Assembly (NCBI GenBank): GCA_039566865.1
Contig: CM076957.1
Coordinates: forward strand, 5,651,896-5,715,895
Direction of reading: 5' to 3'
DNA length: 64,000 nucleotides
From: Aurelia coerulea
Taxonomy: Eukaryota > Cnidaria > Scyphozoa > Semaeostomeae > Ulmaridae
How positions within the stretch are numbered: the stretch's first letter is position 1; the number at the start of each line of letters is the position of its first letter. Made by a program: the position numbers and the translations under genes. Positions 60,001 to 64,000 of this stretch are shown piece by piece. The notes beneath the pieces are model-generated. The model was not told where the DNA came from and searched no databases. It saw only the letters and a list, made by a program, of their open reading frames with translations.

Positions 60001-61663
60001 AGGCCATGTCCGTTTCTGGAAGCGTAAGTCCATGAGTCGTAGTTATAGCGTCCATCAGCCTATCAATAGCGATAACCTACGAACATATAATCAGTCTACC
60101 TGTAGTATATGCATCAAATTATTAACTAACAATAGTGAAATCTAACTGCCCCAAACTCTGCAAATAGATATTGAGTGAATTTGAATTAGTTTTTTATCTA
60201 TACATACCAATTGAGGGGCCCGTGTGCAGAGTATGACACTTGCACACCTGAGATTTCAATAGGCTATTCAAAATAAACAATAGAGAACAAAGGAAATTTC
60301 TCCTTGCACACCACCACCGGAGATCTCGGTGAAAAGTGCTATACTCTGGCTCTGCAGGCTGGTTGAGGGACAAAAGTTTCTGCCCTGATCTCATGAAGGT
60401 GGCCTAAATGGGTCTGCTGAATCACGTATGATTGAGCCTGTCTTGTGACTATGTCCATGCTTTTCCATTCTCAAAGACTGCTTTAGATTTCTCAAAGTAA
60501 TATTGACAATCTTCTGGCTTTTTTTTATGCCAAAATCGATAAGAAAACAACAACACAAAAAATACTCACTGGTCTAAGGATAGCTGTATAGTAAAAATCT
60601 GAATGCTTGCCTAATGTTATGTGTATTTTCTTTGTTTTCTTTCTTCTAAACAAACAAATGTGCACAAACTAACGATTTTCATCTCAACATGTGCAGCTTC
60701 ACATCTCCACATTTTCTTAGAACCGTCATCTTGAAAAATGAATGAATGGACCGAAATCGAGTCTGACCGAAACCGATTGGAACAAAAAACAGGATTTTTT
60801 TCACGTGACTTTCAAGCTACCAATGAAAATGCTGTTCTTCAAACCTGTTCGACGACGAATAATTTTGGAGGATTTGATATTTGAAGACCTATCTCCAACA
60901 TACGGACAGCTAAGTATGCCCCACTCGGTGTGGTGCAATTAGCATTACACGATAGATTCATGCATCTTTCACTTGTTTTCAATGCTTGAAGTAACTTTGG
61001 GAACTGTGCTGTTGTGTTAGAGTTCATTGGCATTCTTTGATTTATTAATTATTTTCAGAAGTAGATACCCAACAGCTTTTTCTATATTTCAAACATTTTC
61101 CAAATATGACAATGTAAAATTGCTAAATCGTAAACCGGAAAAGGTATTAATTCTGAAAAAATCAAGATATCGAAGATCGTTTCATTCAAGTCATTGAATC
61201 ACACGGTAGAGTTATAAACAAATCATGCATTATGTTTTATTCCAGTGATGCTTTTGCAACCAGGTAGCTCAAAAAGAGTCAAAACCCTGATTAGTGACAT
61301 CTGAGGAAACGCTTTGGTCGCATGCCAAAAATATCTTTGAAGATTGATATTGTAGTCAAATGTTGCTATTTGTTTTTAATCTTGGAGACTTTCGAAACAC
61401 CACTGTCATTCGAAATATCATTTCAGGCATTGTCACGGATGGTCATCAAGAGATCATTGCAAGACCAGGAGAAAGAAACAAGTTTGACGATGGAGGATTT
61501 CAGGAGGCGGAAGTGATGAAGTTAATAGAAGATGCAAAAGTGACAAAACGCATGCAGAGACGATACCTTGAGCAAATATTTGAAGATGATGAAGACGAAG
61601 AAGAAAAGAAGAAAGGTGATCAGGAAGGAGAAGGAGAAGGAGAAGAGGGGAATAATGAACAAA
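50551..61663 (+). CDS. JmjC/cupin-8 2-oxoglutarate oxygenase with signal peptide, 3' end beyond window
   Basis: Gene-level entry: five exons, 491 codons so far, all phases consistent. Order: signal peptide (MCGKFIALFLILIIDVTRSS, 1-20), cupin-8 start (VVEFQQPLTADKFWENFV and HKPLVYRQAINKSPALKLW), the double-stranded beta-helix with iron ligands His183 and Asp185 (IHYDADHNLHCMI) and distal His264 (YIHQVRAYGRS), an alpha-helical region with one EF-hand-like stretch (DKGYIDIDM), and a very acidic tail. The HxD...H triad is intact, so it is probably an active Fe(II)/2-oxoglutarate oxygenase. The signal peptide places it in the ER or secretory route, like JMJD8 but longer and with a C-terminal extension that JMJD8 lacks. 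Substrate unknown. It may belong to the JMJD7/JMJD8-like proteins with long C-termini seen in invertebrates; I do not assign a symbol. Confidence 0.88.
51115..51400. repeat. Decayed relative of the 4249-4610 element
   Basis: AAAATATCAGCTCATTTTA and TATGTGCATGTGCTGAG and GAGTGCCCTCCCTGGG match parts of that element in the same order. Confidence 0.6.
51916..52107 (+). CDS. JmjC gene exon 2 (HxD iron ligands)
   Basis: Residues 153-216, AVPSVMCGTFKNFTHES, LWISNGGTRSVIHYDADHN, LHCMIAGRKDFMMIE. Acceptor ATATCATAG, donor GTAACT; 64 codons, phase 0 on both sides. Confidence 0.94.
52370..52466. repeat. Hairpin AAACATTTTCGGCGTGACAA
   Basis: CATTTTCGGCGTGACAAAATTT faces AAATTTGTCACGCTGAAAATTTTCG with a loop of about 50 bp. 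Confidence 0.7.
52916..53389. mobile_element. Palindrome built from two inverted tRNA-SINE copies
   Basis: Arms of about 230 bp. On the minus strand of the left arm there is TGGCGCAGTGG (A box, about 53010) and GGTTCGATCCC (B box, about 52970), tRNA-like. The right arm has the same on the plus strand but lacks CCCGG before GTTCGATCCC. The CGTGTTTCGGCATT end motif sits at the centre. Confidence 0.8.
53504..53600. repeat. Hairpin CTGCATGTAAGCATCTT
   Basis: CTGCATGTAAGCATCTTTAA faces AGAAGATGCTTACATGCAG, with CATCCTGAACCTT matched as well. Confidence 0.82.
54374..54736 (-). pseudogene. LINE reverse-transcriptase C-terminal fragment
   Basis: RNRWKLFGHVLRSHPETPAQ, KKFRGRPIITLPVSLHNDI and LRTLAQERQTWTALVNDIY: end of a LINE polyprotein. 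Different family from the 41.8-kb copy. Confidence 0.8.
54976..55590. mobile_element. Palindromic element in JmjC intron 2
   Basis: AAGGACAGATTTTGTAAGAC (54981) and GCAAAATCTGTCCTTGTTG (55563) are inverted, as are GGATATATCTACATATCTG and its partner near 55345. Divergence between arms is about 15-20 percent by eye. Confidence 0.75.
56164..56296 (+). CDS. JmjC gene exon 3
   Basis: Residues 217-260, GFSSIDPDVIDMNLYPN and WATLYAGDCIFIPS. Acceptor CTTCATTTGCAG, donor GTGAGT; leaves in phase 1. AGDCIFIPS precedes the distal iron-binding His in cupin-8 proteins. Confidence 0.93.
56674..57253. mobile_element. Foldback element GGGCGTATTCTTTTGGGCAT
   Basis: Inverted ends with reiterated TCTACCGTTTTC and AAAAGAATG motifs. 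Ends 44 bp before exon 4 of the JmjC gene, close to where its branch point should be. Confidence 0.82.
57297..57752 (+). CDS. JmjC gene exon 4 (distal His, helical extension)
   Basis: Begins IYIHQVRAYGRSVAATTLF (His264). Then a mostly helical region, with FRWTYKKGDETIDMGFM, a DKGYIDIDM stretch resembling an EF-hand loop, and YTREEVKMFVRLIESPH. Acceptor TTTCTCAACAG, donor GTATGT; phase 1 on both sides. Confidence 0.93.
57930..58160 (-). mobile_element. LINE 3' tail fragment
   Basis: ACTATACTTTCTAATTACTT and GACTACCCCATG are the inverse of the shared tail. Confidence 0.65.
58738..59512. mobile_element. Foldback element CAGGGTGTCCCAAAAACATG, copy 2
   Basis: Matches 26776-27571 over its whole length, TA flanks, arms inverted. 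Confidence 0.9.
59515..59605. repeat. Dispersed repeat, inverted copy at 41625-41705
   Basis: TAGCCTCACTACATAAGGACC here and GGTCCTTATGTAGTGAGGCTA there, with TTACGCTCATCTAATTGA in common. Confidence 0.75.
59606..61426. other. JmjC intron 4 remainder
   Basis: A loose inverted pair at 60200-60360 (GTGTGCAGAGTATGACAC / GTGCTATACTCTGGCTCTG) is the only structure noticed; no exon seen. Confidence 0.45.
61427..61663 (+). CDS. JmjC gene exon 5 (acidic tail)
   Basis: Residues 413-491: GIVTDGHQEIIARPGERNKF, EVMKLIEDAKVTKRMQRRYL, then a run dominated by Glu, Asp and Lys. Acceptor ATCATTTCAG, donor GTAAGT, phase 1. The next exon was not found before the window end. Confidence 0.85.
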
Positions 61664-62308
61664 GTAAGTTGTTTTTGGTTGGCTGTTGCAAATATGGCCT
61701 AGCTTAATCATAGCTTCGCCCCCCCCCCCGCCCCAATATTTGGCAAAGTGTCCGCCACTGAATCATACTTGTTCTAATAAACTTCTAATTTAATGCCGTT
61801 ACCCGAATGGACATACAAAATGTCTCAGTTCCCGCTCATAGTGCTGTGTATTCATATGAAATCATTTGCGTTGATTTGCTGTCTTGCCGATCGATCATAG
61901 ATTTGCTTTGTTTGCTGATGCGAAATGCTTCGTGCTATTGTTGCAAAGTTTGTTATTGCATCTGATACGCAATCTTTGTGTCGGAAAGTCGCCACTTGCT
62001 CGTGTCGTGCGGGCTATCGTCAATCCATATGAGGTGTGCCCCTTCGTTTTCGCAAGATTCCCATTCTAATTGGCAAAATTTTTCCCACTTTGGTGAGGAA
62101 TTTTGCTGAAAAATTGTCCATTTTCACCGATCTTTCACATTTTTTTTCAGCAAAATGACCCACGCTTAAAGACCCATTATCAACCATAATTCCTTGTATT
62201 CGTTAGATGTTGTTAATCTGATTTTTTCATGTTCACTAATACATGGACACGCAACCAAACAGATTAAAAACACAAACGAAAATTTGAAGAAAAATCGATT
62301 GTATGCTA
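61664..62308. other. Start of JmjC intron 5
   Basis: Contains a C10 run near 61719. No further exon or known repeat recognised. Confidence 0.45.
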
Positions 62309-62864
62309 CCGGGTGCGCCAAAATAAACTATGCACGTTTGGCAGGCCACAATAAATTGAATACTTGACCGATTTTTAAGATTTATGACTTAATATTTAGC
62401 AGAGAGCCTGAATTAGATTCTAGGATTTTTTGCAAATTTTTCCGTTTTCATGTTTTAAAGCTAGAAGCGAGTTTCTTAAATGTTCGTTTTCGAAAATATT
62501 GAAAACGATAAAAAAACGTCGATCAAATTTTAAAAGATCCAACATGAATAAACAAAGAGAAAATGTTTTCAGGGGGATTTGGGGGTTCAGTATGAACTCT
62601 CGTACAGCAGATTGCAATTGGTCGATTTTTAGATCGCAAATCACCACGAAAAAGTTCTCTCTGTCCATTCATGTCGATTCCTTAGAAAACTTGATCGATG
62701 TTTTTTGATCGTTTTCGGTGTTTTCGAAAACAAAAATCTTAGGAAACTCGCTTCTAGCTCTAAAACCTGAAAATGAAAAAATTGCAAAAATCCCAGTATT
62801 CAAGCTTTCGAATGAGACATATTGTGGCTTGCCAAACGTGCATAGTTTATTTTGGCGCACCCGG
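62309..62864. mobile_element. CCGGGTGCGCC family, copy 3
   Basis: TA-CCGGGTGCGCCAAAATAAAC to the inverse CCCGG-TA; arms about 260 bp. Confidence 0.9.
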
Positions 62865-62923
62865 TATCCTTAGAACATGAAACGAAAATCAAATGATCAA
62901 CCAATCAAACACTAAAGGCGGGT

Positions 62924-63259
62924 TTCCACTTGTGCGAATTTGGTCGCGCGACCCATGTGATCGCTCGAGAGCAGTCGCGCGAATGATTTCCACTTGTGTC
63001 AATCTGGTCGCGCGACCAATGGTCTGGGCGTGCGTACTTGCTCGTACTGGCTTGGCTGGCTGGGCTGGCTCTACTTGTGCGTATTTGATTGGCTCTGGTC
63101 GCGCTGGTCGCGAAAAAGTTGAAGTCAATCCAACTTCCAAAATCAGTCGCGCGATCGCCGAAGGCAGGGGAATCTTCGTCACTGCAACAAACTACGCATG
63201 CCCAGACAACTGGTCGCACGATCGCGCGACCAAATTCGCGCAAGTGGAAACCCGCCTTA
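62924..63259. mobile_element. GC-rich foldback element AAGGCGGGTTTCCACTTGTG
   Basis: Inverted ends of about 60 bp including TTGGTCGCGCGACC. CGCGCGA motifs recur at least six times. Much richer in CpG than its surroundings. Confidence 0.85.
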
Positions 63260-63429
63260 AGGATAGGCACATGGTCTGACCATGTTAAAAAAGGAGTGAT
63301 CTGATTGGACGCGCCATAAACTTGGCGCATTTAGCCTAATTAGTCTGTGTTTTGAAGCTGTATTATCACGAGTCTCAGTTTGATGCCATAAACATCATTC
63401 AATTCAATTCAACTCGGAAAACTGAGACT

Positions 63430-63530
63430 CGTGTAATCAATCTACCATGATTTTTATATACAACCAATATTACAATACATAAACATTCTATACTTTCTAA
63501 TTACTATATCATTATACAACAATTCAGCTC
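63430..63530 (-). mobile_element. LINE 3' tail fragment
   Basis: ATTCTATACTTTCTAATTAC is the inverse of the shared tail motif; short remnant. Confidence 0.5.
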
Positions 63531-63654
63531 AGGGGTAGCCTGATAACCAGACCCGATTTCAAAATCTATCTGTAACTGTAACAATCTGTAAATGCTCTTG
63601 CCCCTGATTTCTTGAGAAACAGTTGTCAAAAAGTATCTGAAACTACTGACCGTC

Positions 63655-63830
63655 AGCTGAAAACACGATGACAGACCTGAGGTTACCTCTGCTGAGAACA
63701 TCGAATGGTCAGAAGTCCTTTGCTTACGGAGGGGCCAGACTCTGAAATAACTTAGATAGCGTTATCAAAGCGTCATCTTCCCTCTCCGCATTTGCAAGAA
63801 CATTTAAAGGGAATTGACATAGTTAAAAGC
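63655..63830 (+). pseudogene. LINE C-terminal fragment
   Basis: TDLRLPLLRTSNGQKSFAYG and GARL, stop, NNLDSVIKASSSLSAF. Same protein region as 42361-42509 ([18 protein letters not shown]) but another subfamily, broken by a stop. Confidence 0.75.
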
Positions 63831-63989
63831 TAAAAGCTGGCCCGGGCCAAGTTAAAAATATAATCTATTGTATTCAACAACTTTGACGCCTGCGGTTTCA
63901 TTGTGTGGCGAAGGAAACAATGGGTTTGTGGGCGTTTCTTGAGCCTATTTATAGCAGCTTGTCGATATAGCTATGTCTATTCCCTTTAA
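63804..63989. mobile_element. TTAA-flanked short foldback element
   Basis: TTAAAGGGAATTGACATAG and its inverse TATGTCTATTCCCTTTAA, a piggyBac-like MITE by target site, inserted into the end of the LINE fragment. Confidence 0.7.
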
Positions 63990-64000
63990 AGCCTGGTTAT

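Noticed and set aside
61454..61711. Leu-rich minus-strand open frame
   Set aside because: Antisense shadow of the acidic tail exon of the JmjC gene.

Overview
The window is animal nuclear DNA: AT-rich, with intron-split genes and a very high load of foldback transposons. It carries three host genes, two of them running off an edge. LINE fragments whose reverse-transcriptase tails resemble those common in sea anemones and corals suggest an anthozoan cnidarian or a related marine invertebrate. That placement is an inference, and nothing here fixes the species.

Layout. (1) Positions 47452 down to 900, minus strand: a meiotic MutS homologue, MSH4. I could follow it through 28 exons (735 codons with every splice phase consistent), including micro-exons of 13, 13, 17, 25, 25 and 27 nt. 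Roughly the last 150 residues lie beyond the left edge. (2) 47665-49313, plus strand: a complete two-exon TMEM183 homologue, head to head with MSH4. The start codons are 212 bp apart and the gap holds an E2F-type site. (3) 50551-61663, plus strand: at least five exons of a JmjC/cupin-8 2-oxoglutarate oxygenase with a signal peptide, continuing past the right edge.

The introns are packed with short palindromic elements, mostly TA-flanked and sharing the terminal tip C(A/C)GGGTG, which points to Tc1/mariner-type mobilisation. Others are TTAA-flanked (piggyBac-like), G-tipped or tRNA-SINE-derived. They are often nested two or three deep. There are also 5'-truncated LINE tails in both orientations. 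No rRNA, functional tRNA, CRISPR array or prokaryotic feature was seen.

The three host genes are not an obvious pathway. MSH4 acts in meiotic crossover formation with MSH5, TMEM183 is a poorly characterised F-box-like protein, and the JmjC protein probably acts in the secretory pathway. The points most worth checking are the micro-exon structure of MSH4, the in-frame triplication of an MSH4 exon end together with the tip of the neighbouring transposon, the shared MSH4/TMEM183 promoter, and the nested transposon families, one of which carries THAP-like coding remnants.
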